Part shown: piece after piece, positions 19,187 through 27,526 of the stretch
How positions within the stretch are numbered: position 1 is the stretch's first letter
How the letters are laid out: each line of letters starts with the position of its first letter
Source of the DNA: Psychrilyobacter atlanticus DSM 19335
GTDB taxonomy: Bacteria > Fusobacteriota > Fusobacteriia > Fusobacteriales > Fusobacteriaceae
Length of the DNA: 64,000 nucleotides
NCBI RefSeq assembly: GCF_000426625.1
Contig: NZ_KE384548.1
Coordinates: 372,001 to 436,000, forward strand
Direction: 5' to 3'
Made by a program: the position numbers and the translations under genes
Notes under the pieces: model-generated
What the model was told of the DNA's origin: nothing
Seen by the model: the letters and a program-made list of their open reading frames with translations, nothing else
The model's database searches: none

Positions 19187-20167
19187 ATGAGATATAATTA
19201 CAAAGATTTAGGATTAGTGAACACTAAAGAGATGTTCGTTAAAGCAAATAAAGAAGGATATGCAGTACCTGCATTTAACTTTAACAACATGGAGCAAATG
19301 TTAGCAATCGTAGAAGCTGCTGCATTAAAAGGGTCACCAGTTATATTACAATGTTCAGGTGGAGCAAGAACTTATATGGGTAAACCAGTAGTACCTATGT
19401 TAGCTAAAGCTGCTGTTGACGTTGCAAGAGAAATGGGATCAGACATCCCTATCGCTTTACATTTAGATCATGGTTCATCTTTTGAGCAAGCAAAAGATTG
19501 TATCGAATGGGGATTCTCATCAGTAATGATCGATGCATCTCATCATTCATTCGAAGAAAATATTGCTGAATCTAAAAAAGTTGCAGAATACGCACATGCA
19601 AATGGTGTAACTGTTGAGGCTGAATTAGGTGTTTTAGCTGGAATCGAAGATGAAGTAGAAGCTGAAGAGCACATTTTCACACAACCACATGAAGTAGAAG
19701 AATTCGTAAAGGCATCTGGTGTAGATTCACTAGCTATCTCAATCGGAACTTCACATGGTGCACACAAATTCAAACCAGGAGATGATCCTAAATTAAGATT
19801 AGACATCTTAGCTGAAATCGAAGAAAGAATCCCTGGATTCCCTATCGTATTACATGGTTCATCATCAGTACCTGCAAAATTCTGTGACATGATCAAAGAA
19901 TTTGGTGGAGAAATCAAAGATGCAATTGGTATCCCTAATGATCAATTAAGAGGAGCTACTAAATCTGCAGTTGCTAAAATCAACGTTGATACAGACGGAA
20001 GATTAGCATTCACAGCTGGAATCAGAGAAGTATTCACTAATAAACCAGGTGAATTTGATCCTAGAAAATATTTAACACCAGCAAAGAACTACATGAGAGA
20101 TTTCTATATGGAAAAAATCGAAAATGTATTTGGTTCTGAAGGTGCTTATAAAAAAGGAAATAAATAA
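19187..20167 (+). CDS. fbaA: class II fructose-bisphosphate aldolase
   Basis: A 326-residue zinc-dependent aldolase that cleaves fructose 1,6-bisphosphate in glycolysis. Catalytic and metal-binding regions are present: ALHLDHGSSFE with the proton-donor aspartate and zinc histidine, VEAELG, ISIGTSHGAHKF, and VLHGSSSVP. Codon use is strongly biased (for example ATC and TTA runs), as expected for an abundant glycolytic enzyme. It has its own promoter and terminator. Confidence 0.97.
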   Translation: MRYNYKDLGLVNTKEMFVKANKEGYAVPAFNFNNMEQMLAIVEAAALKGSPVILQCSGGARTYMGKPVVPMLAKAAVDVAREMGSDIPIALHLDHGSSFEQAKDCIEWGFSSVMIDASHHSFEENIAESKKVAEYAHANGVTVEAELGVLAGIEDEVEAEEHIFTQPHEVEEFVKASGVDSLAISIGTSHGAHKFKPGDDPKLRLDILAEIEERIPGFPIVLHGSSSVPAKFCDMIKEFGGEIKDAIGIPNDQLRGATKSAVAKINVDTDGRLAFTAGIREVFTNKPGEFDPRKYLTPAKNYMRDFYMEKIENVFGSEGAYKKGNK

Positions 20168-20179
20168 TTAAATTTAAAA

Positions 20180-20207
20180 GGAGATAGTCTAACTATCTCC
20201 TTTTTTT
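20180..20207 (+). terminator. fbaA terminator
   Basis: GGAGATAGT (20180-20188) pairs with ACTATCTCC (20192-20200), followed by TTTTTTT. Confidence 0.9.
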
Positions 20208-20215
20208 ATATTTAA

Positions 20216-20809
20216 CTATGACCTCTTGTGATAGGTATAGTTGATTTTAGAATCAAGAACTCTTTGGTATTGTTTTAATTTTCTTTTTCCCTTACTGGGA
20301 TCTAAGAAAAGCAATGAAAAAAATTCCCAAAGGAAAACCCATCCTCCTACATAAAATCCCTCTATGATTATTTCCCATACCAGATGAGTGACAGAAAGAT
20401 TTTTTTTAATAATAGAAATAGCAAAAATAAATAAAATCCCTGTAATAAAACTCCCCATAGCTGATCTATAAGTCTCATAGATCTCCTTTTTTTTCTTCTT
20501 GCGCAGATATAAAAAATAATGTTTAATTTCCTTTATTCCTCTGGTTTCTTTAACCTGATCATAGACCTTTTGAGGCATATTTATATTCACTAAAAGGTTG
20601 TAGCGAAAGGGAATGTCTTCTATGGAATCCTCTAAATAGATAATTAAATCATCATCTAAATCCTTGTTCTTAAAAGGCGAAAAATCTAGAGTACTATAAA
20701 GTGATTCATAGTGATCTACGAAAATATCTATTATATAAGAATTAGTTTTCTTATCAAATCTAAAAAGTTCATCTAATTTTATCTCATTTTTTAAATTTTT
20801 AAAAATCAT
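20216..20809 (-). CDS. membrane protein of unknown function
   Basis: A 197-residue protein that I do not recognise. Residues 1-115 are soluble and charged, ending in the basic run RKKKKKEIYETYRS. Two hydrophobic segments follow (SFITGILFIFAISII and EGFYVGGWVFLWEFFSLLFL), then a basic tail. The layout suggests a cytoplasmic domain anchored by a helical hairpin. The ATG at 20809 is preceded by GAGGTGG; an upstream GTG lies inside that site. It converges on fbaA and is divergent from the second TSUP gene. Confidence 0.6.
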   Translation of the reverse strand: MIFKNLKNEIKLDELFRFDKKTNSYIIDIFVDHYESLYSTLDFSPFKNKDLDDDLIIYLEDSIEDIPFRYNLLVNINMPQKVYDQVKETRGIKEIKHYFLYLRKKKKKEIYETYRSAMGSFITGILFIFAISIIKKNLSVTHLVWEIIIEGFYVGGWVFLWEFFSLLFLDPSKGKRKLKQYQRVLDSKINYTYHKRS

Positions 20810-20905
20810 TTTAACCACCTCATGGTTGTTTATATTAATTTTTACAAAGTTAAGTAAAAAAATCCTTTTTTAGAGACTTTAATAAGATAATAAATGAGGA
20901 GTTAG

Positions 20906-20934
20906 TTGACATAAATAAGAGATTAGCCTATCAT
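20906..20934 (+). promoter_or_regulatory. promoter of the second TSUP gene
   Basis: A perfect TTGACA (20906-20911), 17 bases, then TATCAT (20929-20934). Confidence 0.75.
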
Positions 20935-20969
20935 AGACATACATATTAATTTTACAAAGGTGGAAAAAA

Positions 20970-21737
20970 ATGATGATATTATACTTTGGGATAGGACTAC
21001 TGGCAACAATTTTTGGGTCATTGGTTGGATTAGGCGGAGGAGTGGTTATAAAACCGGTTTTAGATGCTATAGGAACCTATGACCTTACTACTATTGGGAT
21101 ACTCTCTTCTTTTACGGTCTTCTCCATGGCTGTTGTATCTACGGGAAAACAAATAAAGAAAGGATTTAAAGTTGAAAAAAATATGCTGATAATTGCAGCA
21201 GGATCAATATTAGGGGGGGGGATTGGTAATTTATTATTCAGTCTTTTTCTAAAAGCCTTAAATAATGAAGGTTTTGCTACAGCTATTCAAGGGTTTATAC
21301 TGGCATTTTTGCTGATCTTGGTTTTATTTAAAGAAAATTTTCCAAAATATCATTTGAAAAATTATCTAGGGCTATTTTTAGTAGGGATGATCCTTGGAAC
21401 TATAGCATCTTTTTTAGGTGTAGGAGGGGGACCTATAAATGTGATGGTCTTGGTTTTACTTATGAATATGGATATAAAAAAAAGTGCTACAACGTCAATA
21501 TTGATAATTTTGTTGTCTCAGTTTACAAAGTTACTCTTGATATTTATAGAAAGCAGATTTAGAGGACTTGACCTTTCTATGCTCTATGTGATGATTCCAG
21601 GAGGTATTTTAGGAGGTTTTATAGGTGCTCATTTTAACCATAAATTGACCCATGAAACGATCCATAGGATATTCAATATTGCCATAGTAGTATTGGTAAT
21701 TTTAAATATTTATAATGTGATAAGCAGTTTAGTATAG
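20970..21737 (+). CDS. TSUP (TauE/SafE) family transporter, second copy
   Basis: A 255-residue membrane protein of the shorter TSUP type with about eight helices. The two glycine-rich half-signatures are clear: TIFGSLVGLGGGVVIKPVL and GTIASFLGVGGGPINVMVL. Members move small anions such as sulfite or sulfonates. It is a stand-alone gene with a consensus promoter and a strong terminator. Substrate unknown. Confidence 0.9.
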   Translation: MMILYFGIGLLATIFGSLVGLGGGVVIKPVLDAIGTYDLTTIGILSSFTVFSMAVVSTGKQIKKGFKVEKNMLIIAAGSILGGGIGNLLFSLFLKALNNEGFATAIQGFILAFLLILVLFKENFPKYHLKNYLGLFLVGMILGTIASFLGVGGGPINVMVLVLLMNMDIKKSATTSILIILLSQFTKLLLIFIESRFRGLDLSMLYVMIPGGILGGFIGAHFNHKLTHETIHRIFNIAIVVLVILNIYNVISSLV

Positions 21738-21768
21738 AAAAAAGAGCGGAAAAATCCGCTCTTTTTTT
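21738..21768. terminator. bidirectional terminator between TSUP and glnN
   Basis: AAAAAAGAGCGGA (21738-21750) and TCCGCTCTTTTTTT (21755-21768) form a perfect stem with A and T tracts on both sides. Confidence 0.92.
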
Positions 21769-21770
21769 AT

Positions 21771-23882
21771 TTATAATTTAAATAATAATTCTTCATAAGT
21801 CGGGAATGGCCACATCTTGTGTTCTACTATTCCTTCTAAGTTATCTCCATGAGTCCTTAACTCTTTCATAAGAGGCAATAATTGATCTTTAGTGAAGTTA
21901 ACACTTAGTGTGATATCTTCTAAATTATTTAACTCCTCTAATTTTTCTTCTAATTTTTTAGCGGTATTGTATAAACCGGCATTATTTTTTAAGATAGAAG
22001 TTAGAAGTTCTTTTTGAGTTACTGCGAACCCCTCTCCTAATATTTTAGAAGATTTTTTAATTATTTCAGCTAGCTCTAAAGCGTATCTATTTGATGCTGG
22101 ATAGATATCTTGGACAGCCATCTTAATCATTACAGCTGATTCTGTAACTATTTGATTATAATAATTTTCAGCATAGATATTATATCTAGAGATCAATTCT
22201 CCCTCAGATAATACTCCGTGTCTTCCAAATAGTTCAATTGTTTCAGAAGTGATATAAGTTCCTATTACATCTGTTGTAGATTTTAAATTAGGCAGTCCCC
22301 TTTCCTTAGCTTCTTCTACCCATTCCTCACCATAACCATTTCCAGAGAAGATGATTCTTTTATGCTCTTTGTATGTTTTAGATATTAATTTTTGAATTCC
22401 TTTAGTCTTATCTTCTACTCCTTCTAACTCATCAGCAAACTCTTTTAATACATCTGCCATAATAGTATTTATCATGATATTAGGTGTAGAAGTACTTTGA
22501 CTAGAACCAGGCATTCTAAATTCAAACTTATTTCCTGTAAATGCAAACGGAGAAGTTCTGTTTCTATCGGTGATATCCATAGATAACTTAGGTAAAGAAT
22601 CTACTCCAATTTCCATTTTACTTTTAGTTTCTAATTTTTCATCAGTCTTTTTAAAGATAGTTTCTAACTCATCCCCTAAGAAGATAGAGATTATAGCTGG
22701 TGGAGCTTCATGTCCTCCTAATCTGTTGTCGTTAGATGCACTTGCAGTAGATAGTCTAAGAAGTGGTGCATACTTATCTACAGCCTTTATAACAGCAGCT
22801 ACAAAGATTAAAAATTGTGCATTCTCTTTAGGATTTTTCCCTGGATCAAATAAGTTTATTCCATCATCGGTAGCCAGAGACCAGTTATTATGTTTACCTG
22901 AACCATTAACATCTGCAAATGGTTTTTCATGTAATAACGCAACTAGATCATGTCTGATAGCTACTTTGTTTATAGTATCCATTACAAGTTGATTTTGGTC
23001 GGTAGCTACATTTGAAGTACTGTATACAGGGGCAAGCTCAAATTGGTTAGGAGCTACCTCGTTATGTTTTGTCTTTGAAGGGATTCCTAATCTCCATAAT
23101 TCAAAGTCCAATTCTCTCATATAGGCAGCTACTCTCTCTTCAATAGTTCCATAATAATGACTTCTAAGCTCCTGTGATTTAGCAGGTTTTGCACCAAATA
23201 ATGTTCTACCTGTATGAGCTAAGTCCAATCTTTTGTTGAATAAGTTTTTTTCAACTAAGAAATATTCCTGTTCTGCTCCTAAACATGTAGTGATATGTTG
23301 AGAAGTGTTATTTCCTAAGATCTTTAAGATTCTAAGAGCTTGTTTTTCAACGGCATTCATAGATCTAAGCAGAGGTACTTTTTTATCCAAAGCCTCTCCA
23401 GTATAAGCAACAAAAGCAGTAGGGATATATAGTGTAATCCCTGTATTGTCATCCTTTAAAAAAGCTGGTGATGTAGTATCCCAAGCAGTATATCCACGAG
23501 CTTCGAAAGTAGATCTTAGCCCACCATTTGGAAATGAAGATGCATCTGATTCTCCTTTAATTAACTCTTTTCCAGAGAATTCCATTATGATTTGTCCGTC
23601 TCCAATAGGAGAGATGAAAGAATCATGTTTTTCTGCAGTAAGTCCATTTAATGGTTGGAACCAGTGAGTAAAATGAGTTGCTCCTTTTTCTATTGCCCAG
23701 TCCTTCATGGCATTGGCAATTACTTCAGCAATGGAAAGAGTTAATTCCTTTCTACCATTTTGTACCTCTAAAAATTCTTTGAACACACTCTTTGGGACAC
23801 GTTGTCTCAAGGTAGTTTTGTCGAAGCAATAATCTCCATAAATTTCAGGTACACTTTTAGTTTCATTAATAATTTTTTCCAT
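21771..23882 (-). CDS. glnN: type III glutamine synthetase
   Basis: A 703-residue GSIII that condenses ammonia and glutamate with ATP. GSIII-specific length and motifs are visible: ATHFTHWFQPLNG, CLGAEQEYFLV with metal-binding glutamates, KHNEVAPNQFELAPVY, DVNGSGKHNNWSLAT, and ASNDNRLGGHEAPPAI. It is the only ammonia-assimilation gene in the window. The leader is unusual: promoter at 24245-24273, a 34-codon ORF ending in an intrinsic terminator, then a purine-riboswitch aptamer with a second terminator. AGGAGG lies six bases before the ATG. Confidence 0.98.
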   Translation of the reverse strand: MEKIINETKSVPEIYGDYCFDKTTLRQRVPKSVFKEFLEVQNGRKELTLSIAEVIANAMKDWAIEKGATHFTHWFQPLNGLTAEKHDSFISPIGDGQIIMEFSGKELIKGESDASSFPNGGLRSTFEARGYTAWDTTSPAFLKDDNTGITLYIPTAFVAYTGEALDKKVPLLRSMNAVEKQALRILKILGNNTSQHITTCLGAEQEYFLVEKNLFNKRLDLAHTGRTLFGAKPAKSQELRSHYYGTIEERVAAYMRELDFELWRLGIPSKTKHNEVAPNQFELAPVYSTSNVATDQNQLVMDTINKVAIRHDLVALLHEKPFADVNGSGKHNNWSLATDDGINLFDPGKNPKENAQFLIFVAAVIKAVDKYAPLLRLSTASASNDNRLGGHEAPPAIISIFLGDELETIFKKTDEKLETKSKMEIGVDSLPKLSMDITDRNRTSPFAFTGNKFEFRMPGSSQSTSTPNIMINTIMADVLKEFADELEGVEDKTKGIQKLISKTYKEHKRIIFSGNGYGEEWVEEAKERGLPNLKSTTDVIGTYITSETIELFGRHGVLSEGELISRYNIYAENYYNQIVTESAVMIKMAVQDIYPASNRYALELAEIIKKSSKILGEGFAVTQKELLTSILKNNAGLYNTAKKLEEKLEELNNLEDITLSVNFTKDQLLPLMKELRTHGDNLEGIVEHKMWPFPTYEELLFKL

Positions 23883-23926
23883 TTGGACCTCCTAAGTTGT
23901 TTGAATGTTCATTGTGATTAATTTAT

Positions 23927-24055
23927 AAAAAAACCAAGACATGTTTTAAGTAAGTGAAAAACAAGCCTCGGACGATAGCGGCATAAATTCACTTATAGTG
24001 GTTAATTTGTGGTAAACCCTAGAAACTCCCAACCATATTATGGGGATATATAAGT
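23927..24055 (-). promoter_or_regulatory. purine riboswitch (guanine-type, variant) with terminator platform before glnN
   Basis: Read on the minus strand, the aptamer spans 24055-23991. P1 ACUUAU pairs with AUAAGU. L2 AAUAUGG and L3 CCACAAA have the loop-loop G-G / C-C pairs. J2/3 is GUUUCUA, and J3/1 is ACU with C at the specificity position (C74), as in guanine binders. One departure from consensus is G rather than C at position 53. Then CCGAGGC (23971-23965) pairs with GUCUUGG (23940-23934) and UGUUUU with AAAACA, followed by seven U, a terminator. The P1 3' strand UAAGUGAA (23995-23988) is complementary to UUCACUUA (23958-23951) in that terminator's loop and arms. This gives an OFF switch when purine stabilises P1. 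Confidence 0.8.
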
Positions 24056-24069
24056 TTTATATAAATTTT

Positions 24070-24105
24070 AAAAAAGGGGGACAGTGACCTGAAGTCACTA
24101 TCCCC
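24070..24105 (-). terminator. strong intrinsic terminator upstream of the riboswitch
   Basis: On the minus strand GGGGATAGTGAC (24105-24094) pairs along all 12 positions (one G-U) with GTCACTGTCCCC (24088-24077), followed by C and six T. The stop codon of the 34-codon ORF sits inside its 5' arm. No good second promoter is visible between this terminator and the aptamer, so glnN transcription from the upstream promoter must pass through it. Confidence 0.9.
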
Positions 24106-24202
24106 TATAAGAAACTATTTTTAGTTTTTTAGATACTAAGCCCATCTTTGAAGTGAAGCTAAATATGAAAATGTCTAATTTATCAATTTTTTTTAAAACC
24201 AT
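24098..24202 (-). CDS. 34-residue leader ORF upstream of glnN
   Basis: ATG at 24202 lies seven bases behind a strong GGAGG, and 34 codons run to a TAG at 24098. The basic, hydrophobic peptide begins MVLKKIDKLDIF and ends KIVSYRG; it matches no family I know. It starts about 35 bases after the predicted transcription start. Its last three codons (AGG GGA TAG) form the 5' arm of the terminator at 24070-24105, so a ribosome ending there would cover that arm. It may be a regulatory leader peptide rather than a functional product. It shows no run of glutamine or another single amino acid. Confidence 0.6.
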   Translation of the reverse strand: MVLKKIDKLDIFIFSFTSKMGLVSKKLKIVSYRG

Positions 24203-24244
24203 TTGCTTACCTCCAAATTTTTATGTGTACCAACTATTTAGAGC

Positions 24245-24273
24245 ATTATAACAAATTTTTAGGAAAGAAGCAA
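24245..24273 (-). promoter_or_regulatory. promoter of the glnN leader
   Basis: On the minus strand TTGCTT (24273-24268), 17 bases, and a perfect TATAAT (24250-24245). Confidence 0.8.
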
Positions 24274-24280
24274 TTTTTTT

Positions 24281-24309
24281 TTGTAAAGATGATTGAGTTG
24301 GGGTATACT
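24281..24309 (+). promoter_or_regulatory. glgB promoter
   Basis: TTGTAA (24281-24286), a 17-base spacer and TATACT (24304-24309), 39 bases before glgB. It is divergent from the glnN promoter; the two -35 boxes lie only seven bases apart, so a factor bound between them could affect both. Confidence 0.7.
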
Positions 24310-24348
24310 CCTAATGTACAACAAACTTAACAAATAAAGGGGTTAGCT

Positions 24349-26235
24349 ATGAAATATGAGGAAGAAAAAAATAAAAGTGAATTTGATGTTCATATTTTTC
24401 ACGAAGGAAACCATTTTGAGTCATATTATCTATTAGGTGCACATATAAATGAATGTGGAGTATCTTTTAGAGTTTGGGCTCCCAATGCCAAAAGTCTTTC
24501 AGTGGTAGGAGATTTTAATAATTGGGATCATAATAGTCACAGGATGAAAAAAATTAATGATTTTTGGTTTCTTCAAATTGATGGGATAAAAAAAGGTGAT
24601 AAATATAAATATGTTGTTGAAACATGGAAGGCTGAAAAACTTGTAAAATCAGATCCATATGCACTGTATTCAGAATTAAGACCAAATACAGCTTCAATAG
24701 TATGGGATTTAGAAAATTATTCTTGGAATGACCAAGGATGGCAAGAGGATAAAAAATCCTATCAACCGTATAAAAATCCAATGAATATCTACGAAGTTCA
24801 TTTGGGATCATGGAAAAAACCTCAAGGGAGGGAAAATTTTCAAACCTATAGAGAGTTGGCAGAGGAACTACCTAAATATGTTTCTGAAATGGGATATACC
24901 CATGTAGAATTAATGCCTATAGCTGAGTATCCACTGGATGATTCTTGGGGATACCAGGGGACGGGATATTTTTCAGTAACCAGTAGGCATGGGGTACCAG
25001 AAGATTTTAAATATTTGATAGATGAATTACATAGATACAAAATAGGAGTTATTTTAGATTGGGTGCCAGGACATTTTTGTAAAGATGCCCATGGATTGTA
25101 TAGATTTGACGGTACCCCAACATATGAGTATAGCAATCCAATATTAGGAGAAAATGAACAGTGGGGAACCTGTAACTTTGATCTGTCCAAACGAGAGATT
25201 CATAGTTTCTTAATATCAAATGCTATATTCTGGATGAAGGAATATCATATAGATGGCCTCAGGGTAGATGCGGTATCTAATATGTTGTATTTAGATTTTT
25301 GCAAGGAACCCAGTCCGGAGTTAAAAAATAAAGATGGGGGGAATCAAAATTTATGGGCAGTTGATTTTATGCAAAGGTTGAATGGAGCTATATTTAAAGA
25401 GTTTCCAAATGCACTTATGATCGCTGAAGAATCTACGTCTCGGCCAAATATAACAAAAGGGAAGGAAGAAAATGGACTAGGGTTTAACTATAAATGGAAT
25501 ATGGGTTGGATGAATGATATTTTAAAATACATGGAGCTTGATCCTATCAATAGAAAGTTCCATCATAACCTAATCACGTTTTCAATAGTTTATGCATTTT
25601 CAGAAAATTATGTTCTGCCTTTTTCCCATGATGAAGTAGTTCACGGGAAAAAATCTCTTATAGAAAAATTTCCAGGTTACTATGTGGATAAATTTGCAAG
25701 TTTGAGATTGCTCCTAGGGTATATGATGGCACACCCAGGAAAAAAACTTCTTTTTATGGGTGGTGAGATCGGTCAGTTCTTAGAATGGAGGTTTTATGAA
25801 TCTATAGAATGGCAGTTATTGGAACTTCAAAAACACAGAGAGATGCAAGAATTTGTTAAAAACTTAAACTTTTTTTATAGGAAAGAGAAATCTTTTTGGG
25901 AAATTGATCATTCATATGAAGGATTTCACTGGTTAGAGGCGAATAATAGTAATTGTGGGATAGTTTCCTTTATGAGAAAGAGTGAGGATAAGGATGAATT
26001 TATAATAGCAATATATAATTTCACCCCTGTCCATTATTCTAAACATAAGATGGGAGTACCTAGGTTTGTTGATTATGAAGAAGTATTGAACAGTGATACC
26101 AATGAGTATGGGGGACAAGGGAGAGTAAATTCAAAAGTGTTAAAACCTAGATGGGGTGGCGTAGGTAAAGAACTTTGCCATATAGAGATAGATATAGCTC
26201 CCCTTTCAGTAATATATTTAAAACCAAAATTTTAA
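24349..26235 (+). CDS. glgB: 1,4-alpha-glucan branching enzyme
   Basis: A 628-residue GH13 enzyme that adds alpha-1,6 branches to glycogen. An N-terminal CBM48 module (VSFRVWAPNAKSLSVVGDFNNW, about 35-125) precedes the catalytic barrel. Active-site positions include the nucleophile Asp307 in GLRVDAVSNM, the acid Glu360 in MIAEEST and His427-Asp428 in FSHDEVVHG. A C-terminal beta domain closes it. First gene of a glycogen operon: glgC follows after 151 bases and the rest are close-packed. It is shorter than enteric GlgB, lacking the extra N-terminal module. Confidence 0.97.
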   Translation: MKYEEEKNKSEFDVHIFHEGNHFESYYLLGAHINECGVSFRVWAPNAKSLSVVGDFNNWDHNSHRMKKINDFWFLQIDGIKKGDKYKYVVETWKAEKLVKSDPYALYSELRPNTASIVWDLENYSWNDQGWQEDKKSYQPYKNPMNIYEVHLGSWKKPQGRENFQTYRELAEELPKYVSEMGYTHVELMPIAEYPLDDSWGYQGTGYFSVTSRHGVPEDFKYLIDELHRYKIGVILDWVPGHFCKDAHGLYRFDGTPTYEYSNPILGENEQWGTCNFDLSKREIHSFLISNAIFWMKEYHIDGLRVDAVSNMLYLDFCKEPSPELKNKDGGNQNLWAVDFMQRLNGAIFKEFPNALMIAEESTSRPNITKGKEENGLGFNYKWNMGWMNDILKYMELDPINRKFHHNLITFSIVYAFSENYVLPFSHDEVVHGKKSLIEKFPGYYVDKFASLRLLLGYMMAHPGKKLLFMGGEIGQFLEWRFYESIEWQLLELQKHREMQEFVKNLNFFYRKEKSFWEIDHSYEGFHWLEANNSNCGIVSFMRKSEDKDEFIIAIYNFTPVHYSKHKMGVPRFVDYEEVLNSDTNEYGGQGRVNSKVLKPRWGGVGKELCHIEIDIAPLSVIYLKPKF

Positions 26236-26386
26236 AATACAGTATTTAGAAAACTTTTAGTCTTAAAACTTAAAACGAACATTTTTTTATAATATAACGC
26301 TTAAAAAGTAATCAATTTACTTAATTAAATGTAAGGTAATTGTGATAAGATGTCTAAAAGTTAAACATTCATAGGAGGGAGTTTAA

Positions 26387-27511
26387 ATGAGAAAAAAAGA
26401 GATGATAGCTATGCTATTAGCAGGAGGACAAGGGAGTCGATTGGTTCCTTTAACTTCAGATGTAGCCAAACCAGCAGTTGATTTTGGGGGTAAATATAAA
26501 ATTATAGATTTTCCATTGAGTAATTGCACAAACTCAGGAATCGATACTGTGGGAATACTTACCCAGTATAGACCATTTTTATTAAATACACATATAGGAA
26601 CAGGCTCAGCTTGGGACCTGAATAGTATGCATGGGGGAACAGCAATACTTCCGCCATATACAACTCAAGAAGGTGGAGCATGGTATAAAGGAACAGCTAA
26701 TGCCATCTATCAAAATATCCAGTATATAGATAGATATGATCCAGATCATGTACTTATCTTATCTGGAGATCACATCTATAAGATGGATTATAATAAGATG
26801 TTAAGGGAGCATAAAAAACAAGGAGCAGATGTGACAATTGCTGCTTTAACAGTAACCTTAGAAGAAGCTAAAAGATTTGGAATAATGAATGTCAGAGATG
26901 ATAACACAATATATGAATTTGAAGAAAAACCAGAAAAACCAAAGAGTAATCTAGCTTCTATGGGGATCTATATCTTTAAATGGTCAGAATTAAAAAAATA
27001 TTTGATTGAAGATGAAAAGAATAAAGAATCGGAAAATGATTTTGGTATGAATATACTGCCTAAGATGTTAGATGATGGGCTAAAAATGGTCACTCACCCA
27101 TTTAAAGGTTACTGGAAAGATGTCGGAACAATCAATAGTTTATGGGAAGCTAATATGGATCTATTGGATGAAAACAATGATTTGAATTTACATACAAATA
27201 ATTGGAAGATTTATACATCGGGAGAGCCAAAAGGCGCTGCCTATTTTGGTGAAAGTGCTAACGTCGAAAATTCGATGGTAGTTGACGGATGTGAAGTGAA
27301 TGGTTCAATAAAGAATACAGTACTGTTTCCTGGGGTAATTATTGAGGAGGGAGCTGTAGTTGAAAATTCAGTGCTATTTCCAAATGTAAAAATAGGAAAA
27401 GGAGTAATCTTAGATAGAGTTATAGTAGGAGAAAATACAAATGTTCTGTCTGGAACTCATGCAGGAGATACTACAATAAAGGTGATACCGCAAAATAAAA
27501 CTATAAAATAA
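26387..27511 (+). CDS. glgC: glucose-1-phosphate adenylyltransferase, catalytic subunit
   Basis: A 374-residue enzyme making ADP-glucose from glucose 1-phosphate and ATP, the committed step of glycogen synthesis. It has the nucleotide-binding [37 protein letters not shown], the substrate-binding [11 protein letters not shown], and a C-terminal left-handed helix of hexapeptide-like repeats ([17 protein letters not shown]). AGGAGGG precedes the ATG. The 151-base gap from glgB contains TATAAT at 26288-26293 without a convincing -35, so a secondary promoter is possible. It pairs with glgD, 15 bases downstream, as expected for a heterotetramer. Confidence 0.97.
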   Translation: MRKKEMIAMLLAGGQGSRLVPLTSDVAKPAVDFGGKYKIIDFPLSNCTNSGIDTVGILTQYRPFLLNTHIGTGSAWDLNSMHGGTAILPPYTTQEGGAWYKGTANAIYQNIQYIDRYDPDHVLILSGDHIYKMDYNKMLREHKKQGADVTIAALTVTLEEAKRFGIMNVRDDNTIYEFEEKPEKPKSNLASMGIYIFKWSELKKYLIEDEKNKESENDFGMNILPKMLDDGLKMVTHPFKGYWKDVGTINSLWEANMDLLDENNDLNLHTNNWKIYTSGEPKGAAYFGESANVENSMVVDGCEVNGSIKNTVLFPGVIIEEGAVVENSVLFPNVKIGKGVILDRVIVGENTNVLSGTHAGDTTIKVIPQNKTIK

Positions 27512-27526
27512 ATTTGGAGGGGAATT

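Noticed and set aside
22570-22992. 140-residue plus-strand frame inside glnN
   Set aside because: It is antisense to a well-conserved part of GSIII and has no ribosome site; a shadow frame.
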